A stretch of 64,000 bases of DNA, taken from NCBI RefSeq assembly GCF_033954455.1, contig NZ_CP121473.1:620001-684000 (forward strand), in the 5' to 3' direction. A program made the translations under genes and the position numbers. Below are positions 17,283-26,541 of the stretch, piece by piece. Below the pieces are notes generated by a model. That model did not search any database. It had not been told where the DNA came from and saw nothing but the letters and a program-made list of their open reading frames with translations. The stretch comes from Thiorhodovibrio litoralis. Lineage in GTDB: Bacteria; Pseudomonadota; Gammaproteobacteria; Chromatiales; Chromatiaceae. The first letter of the stretch is position 1, and each line of letters starts with the position of its first letter.

Positions 17283-17402
17283 TGAGCTTGGCAAAGGTCG
17301 TTTTAGCCCGGCGGCTGAGCTGTCAAAGCAGGTTAAACTGACGGACCAAAGCTTCCAGGCGCGATGCCCGCACCCGCGCCGTCACCGCCAGAAGACACCA
17401 CC

Positions 17403-17822
17403 ATGCGCTTTTTCAACACCGAAGGCCCGGTACGCCCCGAGATGCACTATGTGCTGCCGCCGCTCGAGCGCTGGGACCTGGACGAGGTGCTGCGGATGAT
17501 CGCGCAGCAAAAATTCTTCCTGCTCCACGCCCCACGCCAGACCGGCAAGACCTCCTGCCTGCTCGCGCTGATGGAACGGCTTAACCGCGAGGGGCACTAT
17601 CTGGCGGTCTACGCCAATCTCGAAACCGCGCAGGCGGCCCGCGAGAATATCCAACTGGCGATGACCGATATTGTGCAGACCATTGCCGATGAAGCCCGCG
17701 CCGATACCGGCGAACAGGGCTTGGCGGAACTGGCGGACGACGTGCTGCCAAACAACGCCCCCACCCGTGCCCTGCGCGCCTTCCTCACCGCGAGCCTGGG
17801 CGCTGTCTTTGAGCCGCATTAG
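17403..17822 (+). pseudogene. Truncated AAA-type ATPase (N-terminal part only)
   Basis: A 139-residue frame beginning MRFFNTEGPVRPEMHYVLPPLERWDLDEVLRMIAQQKFFLLHAPRQTGKTS when read in two pieces. HAPRQTGKTS is a Walker A loop. The opening is typical of AAA-like (AAA_14-type or DUF4143-like) ATPases of several hundred residues found in many copies in cyanobacteria and purple sulfur bacteria, often beside PD-(D/E)XK nucleases. Here a stop comes after FEPH, before any Walker B or sensor motifs, so the ATPase is incomplete. The break lies only 9 bases before a direct repeat that flanks the following Rpn-type gene, suggesting that the insertion of that unit removed the rest. Confidence 0.65.
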
Positions 17823-17830
17823 GATTCGCT

Positions 17831-17876
17831 GTGGCATCCTCCCTTGCTTGGTCGACCCAAACCCTGATAATCGAGT
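17831..17876. repeat. Direct repeat, left copy, flanking the Rpn-type gene
   Basis: Reads GTGG-CATCCTCCCTTGCTTGG followed by CCAAACCCTGAT-a-ATC. It matches 18815-18857 with small gaps, in the same orientation; the identical core is CCAAACCCTGAT. The two copies bracket the nuclease gene. Confidence 0.6.
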
Positions 17877-17889
17877 CCACTGTCGAGCG

Positions 17890-18792
17890 ATGAAAGAACG
17901 CTACATCAACCTTTTTACGGATTTTGGCTTTAAGAAAATCTTTGGCGAAGAGGCCAGCAAGGAGCATTTGATCAGCTTTCTGAACACCCTGCTTCCGGCG
18001 CGGCATCAGATCGAGGAACTGCACTTTTGCAACACCGAGAACCAAGGTGCCAGCGCGCTCGATCGCAAAGCCATCTTCGACCTCAACTGTCGCAGCGCCA
18101 GCGGGGAATTTTTCATTGTCGAGCTGCAAAAAGCCAAACAGAATTTTTTCAAAGATCGCAGCGTTTTCTACGCCACCTTCCCTATCCAGCAACAAGCCCA
18201 ACGCGGAGACTGGGACTTCCGCCTCTCGGCGGTTTACACCATCGGCATTCTCGACTTCATCTTCGACGACGAAGACAACGCCGAGCGCAGCGAAGTGATC
18301 CACCGAGTCCAGTTGAAAAACCAGCATCATCAGGTCTTCTACGACAAGCTCACCTTTATTTACCTGACCCTGCCGAACTTCACCAAAACCGCCGAACAAC
18401 TCGAGACCCTGCAGGACAAATGGTTCTACCTGTTCCGCCACCTTCACGAACTCGACGAAATCCCCCCGCGTCTGCGCGAGCAAGTGTTCTTGCGGGTGTT
18501 CGAGAAAGCCAGCATCGCGCGCTTTCAGCCCGAGGAGCGCCAAGCCTACGAATCGAGCCTGAAGTACTACCGAGACCTCAAGAACGTGATCGACACCGCG
18601 CGCGATGAGGGACGAGAGGAAGGACGAGAGGAAGGACGGGGGGAAGGCGCGCGGCAGGCGACGCTGAGCACTGCCAAGAAGCTGCTATCGCTCGGTGTTT
18701 TGACCGATGAACAGATCGTGGCAACCACCGGATTGAGCGCGGAAGATCTTCAGCGTATTCGCGTAGCCCTGGAAAGCGGCCCAACTGACTGA
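17890..18792 (+). CDS. Rpn family nuclease / PD-(D/E)XK transposase-like protein
   Basis: A 300-residue protein starting MKERYINLFTDFGFKKIFGEE, the standard opening of Rpn/PDDEXK_2 proteins. The nuclease core is visible as KAIFDLNCRSASGEFFIVELQKAKQ, giving the D...E-x-Q/K pattern, followed by FYATFPIQQQAQRGDWDFRLSAVYTIGILDF. Near the C-terminus a charged repeat DEGREEGREEGRGEG precedes a small helical tail (ILTDEQIVATTGLS-like). In E. coli, RpnA-D proteins promote RecA-independent recombination; other family members act in phage defence. Start ATG at 17890 is immediately in front of the domain; no strong ribosome binding site is seen. It is bracketed by direct repeats and follows a truncated ATPase, so it looks mobile or recently acquired. 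Confidence 0.88.
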   Translation: MKERYINLFTDFGFKKIFGEEASKEHLISFLNTLLPARHQIEELHFCNTENQGASALDRKAIFDLNCRSASGEFFIVELQKAKQNFFKDRSVFYATFPIQQQAQRGDWDFRLSAVYTIGILDFIFDDEDNAERSEVIHRVQLKNQHHQVFYDKLTFIYLTLPNFTKTAEQLETLQDKWFYLFRHLHELDEIPPRLREQVFLRVFEKASIARFQPEERQAYESSLKYYRDLKNVIDTARDEGREEGREEGRGEGARQATLSTAKKLLSLGVLTDEQIVATTGLSAEDLQRIRVALESGPTD

Positions 18793-18807
18793 AACGCTCC
18801 TCAAGCC

Positions 18808-19050
18808 TCATCCAGTGGCTTCCCTTAGTTGATCCAAACCCTGATGATCAAGCCTGAGTTTATTCAGAGACGAACAATCGATCACTTGGGAAGACAGAGC
18901 GCTGGCGAACAGCTCTCGGAGAACCTCCATCGCTATGTCAGGCTCTACAACCAACACATTCCTCAACGCGCTCTTGGCCCATCGAGGCATTGAAACAAGG
19001 GCACCAACGGCAGCCAGAGCTGTTTTCAAAACGCATTTACAATCTTCCAT
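18808..19050 (-). CDS. Small hypothetical protein (doubtful)
   Basis: On the minus strand an ATG at 19050 opens an 80-residue frame beginning MEDCKCVLKTALAAVGALVSMPRW, with an EPDIAMEVLRELFASALSSQ helix-like middle and a hydrophilic end that overlaps the right direct repeat. I do not recognise a family. It is the only open frame of note in the 440-bp space between the Rpn-type gene and feoB. It may be a remnant or chance frame. Confidence 0.25.
   Translation of the reverse strand: MEDCKCVLKTALAAVGALVSMPRWAKSALRNVLVVEPDIAMEVLRELFASALSSQVIDCSSLNKLRLDHQGLDQLREATG
18815..18857. repeat. Direct repeat, right copy, flanking the Rpn-type gene
   Basis: Reads GTGGCTTCCCTTAGTTGATC then CAAACCCTGATGATCAAGCC, the same order as the left copy at 17831-17876 with a few substitutions and two small gaps. 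Confidence 0.6.
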
Positions 19051-19231
19051 GACTTGACATGATCCTATTTGAGACTGATTCTTGATTCGATTAAGTCTTC
19101 GGCGTAAGATTTTCGACGCGGCTGGGTTCGCTCTTCGGTGGCAATTTTTCGGGCAGCCTGTCGTTCCGCCAATCTTTTGTTTGATTGGCGTCAATCGTCC
19201 TGAATCTGCACGCGCTGGAGTGACAAGTCTG

Positions 19232-21763
19232 ATGGGAAGGGAATTCGCAGTGGCGGAAATGCCTGCTGAAGCATCCGCTGTTAAGGTCACGCCTCATGCG
19301 GCAGCGCATGCGCCGAACCGCCCGCTGACGCTTGCGCTTGCCGGGAATCCGAACTGCGGCAAGTCGGCGCTGTTTAACTCCCTGACGGGCATCCGCCAGA
19401 CCACCGGCAACTGGCCGGGGGTGACGGTGGAGCGCAAGGAGGGGCGCTGCGAGCTCGATGGGCGGGCGGTGCGGGTGATCGATCTGCCTGGTATCTACTC
19501 GCTCGATGCCAGCTCGCTTGATGAGCGGGTGACGCGCGACTATCTGCTCGCGCGCGAGGCGGATGCCATCGTCAATGTGGTGGACGCGACCAATCTGGAG
19601 CGCAATCTGTATCTCAGTGTGCAGTTGCTGGAAATGGGTGTGCCCATTGTGATTGCGCTCAACATGATGGACCTGGCGCGGCGTCGTGGTTTGGAGATTG
19701 ACGCCCAGGCGCTGGCGCGCGAGCTTGGCTGTCCGGTGGTGCCGGTGGTGGCGGTGAGCAAGGAGGGCCTGACTGAGCTTAGCGCGCGCGCTCTGGCGGT
19801 CGCCTGCGGGCAGGAGTCGGCCGGCTTTAGTCTCGCGCAGGATGAGTGCGTTGAGCAGGGTGTTGTGGCGCTGAGTGAGGCTATTCAGGCCAAGCTGCCG
19901 GGGCAAGCGTCAGTCCCGCCTTCCCGTACGCCAGATGATCAGAAGGTTCCAGCTTCAGACCCAACTTCAGATCAGGCACCTTCCGAAACGCCGGCTCAGG
20001 CATCCGGGACGCAGGCGGGTTCGTCGTCACGCGCGCCCAATGTGCGCTGGCTGGCTCTCAAATTGTTGGAAGGCGATGACTTCGCTGCCGCGAACGTCGA
20101 CGACTCGGTGCACCAGCTTGCGGAGCATTGGCGCGCGGCTATCAACGAGCGCTCGGGCGAGGAGCCGGATATCTACATTGCCGATTCGCGCTTCGGGCAT
20201 GCCCATGCGCTGGCGGCGCGGGTTCAGCGTGTGCGCGGGCGGGCTGGCGGTACCCTGTCGGACGCCATCGACCGGGTGGTGCTGAGTCGCTTTTGGGGCG
20301 TGCCGCTGTTCCTGGCGGTGATGTATCTGATGTTCGTCTTTACCATCAACATTGGTGGTGCCTTTATTGATTTCTTCGATGGCGCTGCGGCGGCCTTGTT
20401 TGTCGATGGCTTTGGTACCCTCCTCGACAAGCTCGGCACGCCTGAGCTCCTGCGGCTGTTGCTGGCCGATGGCATCGGCGGTGGGCTGACCGTGGTGGCC
20501 ACCTTTATCCCGGTCATCGCGAGCCTGTATATTTTTCTCTCGGCGCTGGAGGATTCCGGTTACATGGCACGCGCGGCCTTTGTGATGGATCGTTTCATGC
20601 GCTCCATCGGGCTGCCGGGCAAGGCTTTTGTGCCGTTGATTGTTGGCTTTGGCTGCAATGTGCCGGCGGTCATGGCCACGCGCACGCTCGAGAACGAGCG
20701 CGAGCGTAAGCTGACCATTCTGATGAATCCCTTCATGTCCTGCGGCGCGCGCCTGCCGGTATATGTGCTGTTCGCCGCCGCCTTTTTCCCGCACTCCGGG
20801 CAGAACGTGGTGTTCGCGCTCTACCTGACGGGCATCGCCGTGGCTCTGCTGACCGGACTTATCATGAAACGTACCCTGCTCGCTGGCAGCAGTACCGGTT
20901 TCGTGATGGAGCTGCCGCCCTATCATTTGCCGACAGTGCGTGGCGTGCTGCTGCGCACCTGGGACCGGGTGCGTTTGTTTCTGCGCGAGGCCGGGCGCAT
21001 CATCGTGGTCATGGTGGTGGTGCTGAACCTGCTCAGCGCCATCGGCACCGACGGTAGCATTGGCGAGACGGACAGCGACGTCTCTGTGTTGAGTGCCGCC
21101 AGTCGCCTGACGACGCCGCTGTTCGCGCCCATGGGGATCGACTCGGACAACTGGCCGGCGGTGCTGGGAATTTTCTCCGGCGTGCTGGCGAAAGAGGTCA
21201 TCGTCGGCACCCTGGATACCGTTTATGGACAGCTTGCCACCGAGGAGCAACCCGCCACGGTGGAGACCACCGAGTCCTTCAATCTGCTCGCTGCCTTAAG
21301 CGCTGCACTGAGCACCATCCCGGCCAATCTCGGCGATGCCTTGGGCAGCTTGGCTGATCCGCTTGGGCTCGGCGGTGTGGATCAGGCAGCGACCGATCCG
21401 GGCGTCTCCGCCGGTGCCTTCGGCGCCATGGAAGTGCGTTTCGACGGCCGTGCCGGTGCCTTCGCCTATCTGCTCTTCGTGTTGCTGTATTTTCCCTGTA
21501 TCGCCACCATCGGCGCCATTGCGCGCGAGGCCGGAGCGCCCTGGGCTGCCTTTGTGGGAGCCTGGACTACCGGCATCGCCTACATCACCGCGACCCTGTT
21601 CTATCAGTCGGCGACTTTCGCGCGCCATCCCTGGTGGTCGGGGAGCTGGATTGCCGCTGGTGTGCTGACCCTGATCCTGGTCTTCATCGGTCTGCGCATC
21701 TGGGCGCGGCGGGGGCGGGAGCGGGAGCTGGATGTAGGCGGCGCGCAGCGGGCGCCGGCCTGA
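19232..21763 (+). CDS. feoB: Ferrous iron transport protein B
   Basis: About 843 residues. An N-terminal G domain has G1 GNPNCGKSALFN (residues 38-49), G3 DLPGIYSL (84-91) and G4 NMMD (144-147); the C-terminal half is a multi-helix membrane domain with two Gate-type repeats and the conserved GFGCNVPAVMATRTL segment. FeoB moves Fe(II) across the inner membrane using GTP. A Ser/Pro/Thr-rich insert (about residues 222-262) between G domain and membrane part is longer than usual. The start is uncertain: ATG at 19232 is used, but a GTG at 19250 has a good GGAAGGG site 9 bases upstream, and ATG at 19259 is also in frame. It is followed by feoC; no feoA was found nearby. Confidence 0.95.
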   Translation: MGREFAVAEMPAEASAVKVTPHAAAHAPNRPLTLALAGNPNCGKSALFNSLTGIRQTTGNWPGVTVERKEGRCELDGRAVRVIDLPGIYSLDASSLDERVTRDYLLAREADAIVNVVDATNLERNLYLSVQLLEMGVPIVIALNMMDLARRRGLEIDAQALARELGCPVVPVVAVSKEGLTELSARALAVACGQESAGFSLAQDECVEQGVVALSEAIQAKLPGQASVPPSRTPDDQKVPASDPTSDQAPSETPAQASGTQAGSSSRAPNVRWLALKLLEGDDFAAANVDDSVHQLAEHWRAAINERSGEEPDIYIADSRFGHAHALAARVQRVRGRAGGTLSDAIDRVVLSRFWGVPLFLAVMYLMFVFTINIGGAFIDFFDGAAAALFVDGFGTLLDKLGTPELLRLLLADGIGGGLTVVATFIPVIASLYIFLSALEDSGYMARAAFVMDRFMRSIGLPGKAFVPLIVGFGCNVPAVMATRTLENERERKLTILMNPFMSCGARLPVYVLFAAAFFPHSGQNVVFALYLTGIAVALLTGLIMKRTLLAGSSTGFVMELPPYHLPTVRGVLLRTWDRVRLFLREAGRIIVVMVVVLNLLSAIGTDGSIGETDSDVSVLSAASRLTTPLFAPMGIDSDNWPAVLGIFSGVLAKEVIVGTLDTVYGQLATEEQPATVETTESFNLLAALSAALSTIPANLGDALGSLADPLGLGGVDQAATDPGVSAGAFGAMEVRFDGRAGAFAYLLFVLLYFPCIATIGAIAREAGAPWAAFVGAWTTGIAYITATLFYQSATFARHPWWSGSWIAAGVLTLILVFIGLRIWARRGRERELDVGGAQRAPA

Positions 21764-21785
21764 TGACTGCTTTCGCAGCGTGCCG

Positions 21786-22007
21786 ATGCTAACCGACCTG
21801 CGTGCCTACGTGCGCGAGCGCCCCTTTGCGAGCCTCAGCGACATCGCCTTGCATCTGCGGGTAACGCCTGAGGTGGCCAGGGATCTGTGTGCGGTGTGGA
21901 TGCGCAAAGGACAGCTCGAGCGCATCGACTGTGCGAGCGGCTGTGAGAACTGTCAACTGTGTCAGGGACCGCCAGCAGAACTCTATCGCTGGCGGGTTGC
22001 GCCTTGA
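21786..22007 (+). CDS. feoC: FeoC-like regulator
   Basis: A 73-residue winged-helix protein (LTDLRAYVRERPFASLSDIALHLRVTPEVARDLCAVWMRKGQLER) ending in a cysteine cluster CASGCENCQLC, the layout of FeoC proteins, which bind an Fe-S cluster and protect or regulate FeoB. It starts 22 bases after the feoB stop (ATG at 21786; a GTG at 21780 is in frame) and is clearly in the feoB transcript. It ends 1 base before the end of parB, which runs towards it, so the two transcripts converge with almost no spacer. Confidence 0.85.
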   Translation: MLTDLRAYVRERPFASLSDIALHLRVTPEVARDLCAVWMRKGQLERIDCASGCENCQLCQGPPAELYRWRVAP

Positions 22008-22008
22008 G

Positions 22009-22929
22009 TCACTGAATATGCGCCAAAATCCCGTCGAGCTCGTCGAGGTTGTTGTAGCCGATGACCAGCTTGCCGGAGCCGGCGGTGCCGTGCTTGATGG
22101 CGACGCGGGCGCCGAGGCGGTCGGCGAGGTCGTCTTGCAGTCGGCGGATGTCGGGGTCGAGCGGGGGCTTTTCCTTCTGGCCGTCTTCGGTTTCCTCGTT
22201 TTGCCAGCGGCGCACCAGTTTTTCGGTATCGCGCACCGAAAGACCGCGGCGCACGACCTGGTCCGCGGCGTCGCTCTGGTTGCGGCCTTTGAGCCCGAGC
22301 AGGGCGCGGGCATGGCCCATCTCGAGCTGGCGCTGGTCGAGGTAGGTCTTGGTGTCGGGCTCAAGCTCCAGCAGGCGCAGCAGGTTGGTCACCGTGGTGC
22401 GGGACTTGCCGACGGCCTCTGCGACCTGCTGGTGGGTCAGGCTGAATTCCTCGGCCAGGCGGTGCAGGGCGCTGGCTTCCTCGAGTGGGTGCAGGTCGTC
22501 GCGCTGGATGTTTTCGATCAGCGCGATGGCGAGCGCGGTTTTTTCATCGACATCACGCACCACCACCGGGATTTTTGCCAAGCCCGCCTGTTGGGTGGCG
22601 CGCCAGCGGCGCTCGCCGGCGACGATTTCGTAGTCGCCGTCATCGAGCCTGCGCACCACGATGGGCTGAAGCACGCCCTGGGCGGCGATGGAATCGGCTA
22701 ACTCGCTCAGGCTGTCGGGGTCGAATTCGCGTCGCGGCTGGTAGCGCCCGCGGCGGATGTGCTCGACGCCGAGCTCGGTGACGGCCTCGCTCGGATGCGC
22801 CGTGGTGGGCGATTCATGTGTGGTGTTCTGGGTGTCGCTGCTGGTGTTGGATGCAACACCGGTTGCGGTGCTGCCGCTGCCGAGCAGGGCATCCAGGCCG
22901 CGTCCGAGTCCTTTGCGTTTTGTACTCAT
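22009..22929 (-). CDS. parB: Chromosome partitioning protein ParB
   Basis: A 306-residue ParB/Spo0J. It begins MSTKRKGLGRGLDALLG, the usual chromosomal ParB start that contacts ParA, followed by a Ser/Thr-rich linker, the CTP-binding domain (LGVEHIRRGRYQPRREFD, GDYEIVAGERRWRATQQAG, ALIENIQRDDLHPLEEA), the helix-turn-helix (LTHQQVAEAVGKSRTTVTNLLRLL) and a C-terminal dimerisation domain ending in YNNLDELDGILAHIQ. ParB binds parS sites near the origin and loads SMC. The ATG at 22929 is chosen because the conserved start follows it directly. It is 16 bases downstream of parA. No clear parS site was seen in the window. Confidence 0.95.
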   Translation of the reverse strand: MSTKRKGLGRGLDALLGSGSTATGVASNTSSDTQNTTHESPTTAHPSEAVTELGVEHIRRGRYQPRREFDPDSLSELADSIAAQGVLQPIVVRRLDDGDYEIVAGERRWRATQQAGLAKIPVVVRDVDEKTALAIALIENIQRDDLHPLEEASALHRLAEEFSLTHQQVAEAVGKSRTTVTNLLRLLELEPDTKTYLDQRQLEMGHARALLGLKGRNQSDAADQVVRRGLSVRDTEKLVRRWQNEETEDGQKEKPPLDPDIRRLQDDLADRLGARVAIKHGTAGSGKLVIGYNNLDELDGILAHIQ

Positions 22930-22945
22930 GCGTGGGAGCTTACTC

Positions 22946-23734
22946 TTAGGCGGCGTCCGCGGTGCGACCGGCTCGGCCAAGGACCTCGCCGGCCAGTGCC
23001 TGGTAGGCGATCGAGCCGCGCGAGCTGCCGTCATAGAGCAGCACCGGCAGGCCGTGGCTGGGTGCCTCGGCCAGGCGCACATTGCGCGGAATGATGGTGG
23101 TATACACCTGTTTGTTGAAATGCTCAATCAACTGGGTGGACACTTGATTGGCCAGATTATTGCGCGGGTCGTGCATGGTGCGCAGGATGCCTTCGATCTT
23201 CAGCCCCGGGTTGCGGCTGTCCTGAATCTGGCGGATGGTGTCGATCAGCGCGGAGAGCCCTTCGAGCGCGTAGTATTCGCACTGTATTGGGATCAGGACG
23301 CCGTGCGCGGCGACCAGCGCATTGAGCGTCAGCATGTTGAGCGACGGCGGACAGTCGATCAGGATGAGTTCATAGGCGTCAGCGACGGCGGCGATGACCT
23401 CTGACAGGCTGCGCTCGCGGGCGTCGGTATTCATCAGGCCCACTTCGGCGGCGGTCATGTCGCCATTGGATGGCAACAGATCGAAGCCGGGCGCGGGCTC
23501 CTCGACCCTGACCCGGCAGGCGCCGAACTCGGCATCGCTCAGGAGCAGATCGCAGCCGGTGAGCTCCAGGCTGTTTTTGTCCACCCCGCAACCCATGGTG
23601 GCGTTGCCCTGCGGGTCCATGTCGATCAGCAGCACACGGCTTCCGAGCGACGCCAGGGATGCCGCTAGATTCACGGCGGTGGTGGTCTTGCCGACCCCGC
23701 CTTTTTGGTTAGCGATCGCAATGATTCTGGCCAT
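22946..23734 (-). CDS. parA: Chromosome partitioning ATPase ParA (Soj)
   Basis: A 262-residue deviant Walker ATPase: ARIIAIANQKGGVGKTTTAVNLA (residues 2-24) with the signature KGGVGKT, VLLIDMDPQGNA, and LILIDCPPSLNMLTLNAL. It works with ParB to separate chromosome origins and binds DNA nonspecifically in the ATP form. The gene lies 3 bases downstream of rsmG and 16 bases upstream of parB on the same strand, the order mnmG-rsmG-parA-parB that is usually found near oriC in gammaproteobacteria, so this part of the window may be near the replication origin (inference). Confidence 0.96.
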   Translation of the reverse strand: MARIIAIANQKGGVGKTTTAVNLAASLASLGSRVLLIDMDPQGNATMGCGVDKNSLELTGCDLLLSDAEFGACRVRVEEPAPGFDLLPSNGDMTAAEVGLMNTDARERSLSEVIAAVADAYELILIDCPPSLNMLTLNALVAAHGVLIPIQCEYYALEGLSALIDTIRQIQDSRNPGLKIEGILRTMHDPRNNLANQVSTQLIEHFNKQVYTTIIPRNVRLAEAPSHGLPVLLYDGSSRGSIAYQALAGEVLGRAGRTADAA

Positions 23735-23737
23735 AAT

Positions 23738-24487
23738 TCAAGGGCTTCCGTCGATGCGGATCAAATGGCGCTCGCCCGGTACAAAGGGCACCTCGAGCCG
23801 GGTGACTGTCACCCGCGCGCCCATTGTGGTTCCGGTTGTGGCCTCAGCGGTGGTCCCGGTTTTGGCTCCAATGGCTGATAGCGCGGCGATTTCGTCATCC
23901 GGCCGGCGACCTTTGTATGCGAGCAGGACTCCGTCTGGTTGGCGCAGATGAGCGCTGCTGGACCAGAGTGCGTCGAGCGGCGCAAGCGCACGAGCCGTTA
24001 TGGTAGCGAATTTTTGCTCCGGCTGGTATGACTCAAAGCGCGCTTGCACGACGCAGACATTGCCAAGCTCCAAGCTGGCCGCGGCCTGGCGCACGAAACG
24101 GGTTTTTTTTCCGATGCTGTCAAGCAGCACGAATTGCAGTTCCGGGCGTGCGATGGCGAGCGGAATGCCGGGTAAACCGGCACCCGTGCCAAAGTCGAGT
24201 ACCGGGGATGCGTCGAACGCACCGAGCGCGGCCAGGCTGTCGAGCAGATGGCGGCCGATCATCTCCAGCGGATCGCGCACCGCGGTGAGATTGTAGCGGC
24301 TGTTCCAATGCGCCAGCAGGTCGATGTAGTCGAGCAGCGCATTGCGTTGAGCATCACTGAGCTCGGCGGCAGCATGGCCAAGCGAGGTGCCGTTGGGTTC
24401 AGCGAGGGGAGCCGCCAGCGGGTCGCCGAGCTGCGCCAGGCCCTGATCGAGCCGCTCGCGCAGGGCAAGACGCAGCGATGCACGCAT
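23738..24487 (-). CDS. rsmG: 16S rRNA (guanine-527-N7)-methyltransferase
   Basis: A 249-residue GidB. The SAM-binding core is VLDFGTGAGLPGIPLAIARPE, followed by FVLLDSIGKKTRFVRQAAASLEL and ATITARALAPLDAL. It methylates G527 of 16S rRNA; loss gives low-level streptomycin resistance in many bacteria. The protein is longer than the usual 205-215 residues because of a Thr/Ala/Gly-rich insert (AKTGTTAEATTGTTMGARV) just before the last beta strands, and an N-terminal extension. Its first base overlaps the last base of mnmG, so translation is probably coupled. Confidence 0.94.
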   Translation of the reverse strand: MRASLRLALRERLDQGLAQLGDPLAAPLAEPNGTSLGHAAAELSDAQRNALLDYIDLLAHWNSRYNLTAVRDPLEMIGRHLLDSLAALGAFDASPVLDFGTGAGLPGIPLAIARPELQFVLLDSIGKKTRFVRQAAASLELGNVCVVQARFESYQPEQKFATITARALAPLDALWSSSAHLRQPDGVLLAYKGRRPDDEIAALSAIGAKTGTTAEATTGTTMGARVTVTRLEVPFVPGERHLIRIDGSP

Positions 24488-26433
24488 CAGGCGCTGCGGC
24501 GTGCCGCAGGTTGGGCGGCGCCATTACGACCCGTGCTCAGCTCTCCGCTCGCCTGGATGCGCTTGAGGTGAATCAGCAGCAGGGACACGGCCGCCGGTGT
24601 AACGCCCGGAATACGCGCGGCCTGACCTAGAGTGGTCGGGCGCGTTGCCTTGAGTTTCTCCAGGACCTCGGTCGAGAGTCCGCGCACCCGGTCGAAATCG
24701 AAATCGAGCGACAGTGGTTGGTGCTCCTGCGCCTGCTGGCGTTCGATCTCGGCGCGCTGGCGCTCGAGATAGCCGGCGTACTTGGCCTGGATCTCGATCT
24801 GCTCGGACACGGCGGGGTCCGCAACGCCCGAGCCGATGCCCTCGACGGCGGTCAGGCGGGCATAGTCGAGCTGCGGGCGGGCGAGCAACTCGAGCGCGCG
24901 TGCTTCGCGTTTCGGCGGCTCGCCCAGATGCGCGGTGAGCGCCTCGGCTGCGGGACTGCCGGGGCGCACCCAGGTGTCGCGCAGGCGTTGCTGCTCGCGG
25001 GTGATGGCCTCGCGCTTGGTGTCGAACGCCTGCCAGCGCGTCTCATCGACCAGGCCGAATTCCCGCCCGAGCTCGGTCAGGCGCAGGTCGGCGTTGTCTT
25101 CGCGCAATTGCAGGCGATACTCGGCGCGGCTGGTGAACATGCGGTAGGGCTCATTGGTGCCGCGAGTGATGAGATCATCAATCATCACGCCGAGGTAGGC
25201 CTGATCGCGTCGCGGACACCAGGGCTCGAGCCCACGCACCTGGCGCGCCGCGTTCAGCCCGGCCAGCAGCCCCTGAGCGGCGGCTTCCTCATAGCCTGTG
25301 GTGCCATTGATCTGACCGGCGAAGAACAGCCCGCGGATGGGCTTGGTCTCAAGCGAGGGCAGCAGGTCACGCGGGTCGAAGAAGTCGTACTCGATGGCAT
25401 AACCGGGGCGGGTGATGTGCGCGTGCTCCAAGCCCGGGATGGAGCGCACCAGGGCCTCCTGCACGTCGAATGGCAGGCTGGTGGAGATGCCGTTGGGGTA
25501 GATTTCGTCGCTGTCCAGCCCCTCGGGCTCGATAAAAATCTGGTGTGAGGCCTTGTCGGCAAAGCGAAAGACTTTGTCCTCGATCGACGGGCAGTAGCGC
25601 GGCCCGATGCCTTCGATCACGCCGCTGAACAGCGGCGAGCGTGAGATGCCGGCGCGGATGATCTCGTGCGTGCGCTCGGTGGTGCGAGCGATATGGCAAC
25701 TGACCTGACGCGGATGATCGGCCGGGGAGCCTAGGTAGGAAAAGACCGGCACCGGGGTGTCGCCCGGCTGCTCTGCGAGTTGGCTGAAGTCGATACTGCG
25801 CGCGGCGATGCGCGGCGGGGTGCCGGTTTTTAGCCGTTCGACACGCAGCGGCAGGGCGCGCAGGCGCTCAGCCAGTGCCAGCGCGGGCGGGTCGCCGGCG
25901 CGTCCGCCGCGGTAATTAGATAGCCCGATGTGAATGCGCCCGCCGAGAAAGGTGCCGACTGTGAGCACCAGGGTGCGGGCGCGGAACTCAAGCCCCATCT
26001 GGGTGCGCACGCCGGTGACTTGCGCACCCTCGCCCTCGCCATCCAGGATCAGATCGTCAGCCGCCTGCTGAAACAGGTCGAGCCCCGGCTGGTGCTCCAG
26101 TGCGCGGCGCACGGCGGCTTTGTAGAGCAGGCGGTCGGCCTGGGCGCGGGTGGCACGCACCGCGGGGCCCTTGCGGCTGTTCAAAATGCGAAACTGAATG
26201 CCGGCGGCATCGGCCGCGCGCGCCATCAGCCCGCCCAGGGCGTCGATCTCCTTGACCAGATGCCCCTTGCCGATGCCGCCAATGGCCGGATTGCAGCTCA
26301 TCTGCCCCAGGGTTTCGATGTTGTGGGTGAGCAGCAGGGTGCGCGCGCCAAGGCGCGCCGCGGCCAGCGCAGCCTCGGTGCCGGCGTGACCGCCGCCGAT
26401 CACGATGACGTCATAGTCTTGGGTTGCCCGCAT
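24487..26433 (-). CDS. mnmG: tRNA uridine-5-carboxymethylaminomethyl modification enzyme MnmG
   Basis: A 648-residue flavoprotein starting [23 protein letters not shown] (FAD-binding GxGxxG loop), with [40 protein letters not shown], and the C-terminal tRNA-binding region with QYAGYLERQ-like KYAGYLERQ. With MnmE it makes the cmnm5 modification at wobble U34 of several tRNAs. Length is normal. It is the first gene of the mnmG-rsmG-parA-parB run, preceded by a terminator for the gene upstream on the same strand. Confidence 0.97.
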   Translation of the reverse strand: MRATQDYDVIVIGGGHAGTEAALAAARLGARTLLLTHNIETLGQMSCNPAIGGIGKGHLVKEIDALGGLMARAADAAGIQFRILNSRKGPAVRATRAQADRLLYKAAVRRALEHQPGLDLFQQAADDLILDGEGEGAQVTGVRTQMGLEFRARTLVLTVGTFLGGRIHIGLSNYRGGRAGDPPALALAERLRALPLRVERLKTGTPPRIAARSIDFSQLAEQPGDTPVPVFSYLGSPADHPRQVSCHIARTTERTHEIIRAGISRSPLFSGVIEGIGPRYCPSIEDKVFRFADKASHQIFIEPEGLDSDEIYPNGISTSLPFDVQEALVRSIPGLEHAHITRPGYAIEYDFFDPRDLLPSLETKPIRGLFFAGQINGTTGYEEAAAQGLLAGLNAARQVRGLEPWCPRRDQAYLGVMIDDLITRGTNEPYRMFTSRAEYRLQLREDNADLRLTELGREFGLVDETRWQAFDTKREAITREQQRLRDTWVRPGSPAAEALTAHLGEPPKREARALELLARPQLDYARLTAVEGIGSGVADPAVSEQIEIQAKYAGYLERQRAEIERQQAQEHQPLSLDFDFDRVRGLSTEVLEKLKATRPTTLGQAARIPGVTPAAVSLLLIHLKRIQASGELSTGRNGAAQPAARRSA

Positions 26434-26451
26434 GAATGCCCGCCTGGATGC

Positions 26452-26489
26452 AAAAAACTCGCCCTCGCCCGAGTGGGCGCATGGCGAGA
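26452..26489 (-). terminator. Rho-independent terminator of the upstream unknown gene
   Basis: Read on the minus strand, CTCGCC pairs with GGCGAG around an inner CGCCC/GGGCG stem and is followed by a run of six T. It separates the gene at 26542-28530 from mnmG. Confidence 0.6.
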
Positions 26490-26541
26490 GTCTAGCCGAA
26501 TGCTGTCGGTGATGCGCGGATTCGCGCAGGCGACAGCGGGC

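Noticed and set aside
20027-21250. 407-codon minus-strand frame within feoB
   Set aside because: Antisense to a clear FeoB; composition (His, Gln, Arg rich) is that of a GC-rich shadow frame.
22009-23127. Longer parB start at 23127
   Set aside because: The extension is antisense-like sequence inside parA; the conserved ParB start MSTKRKGLGRGL is at 22929.
21763-26541. parS site near parAB
   Set aside because: No sequence close to the TGTTTCACGTGAAACA consensus was found in the spacers; it may lie outside the window.
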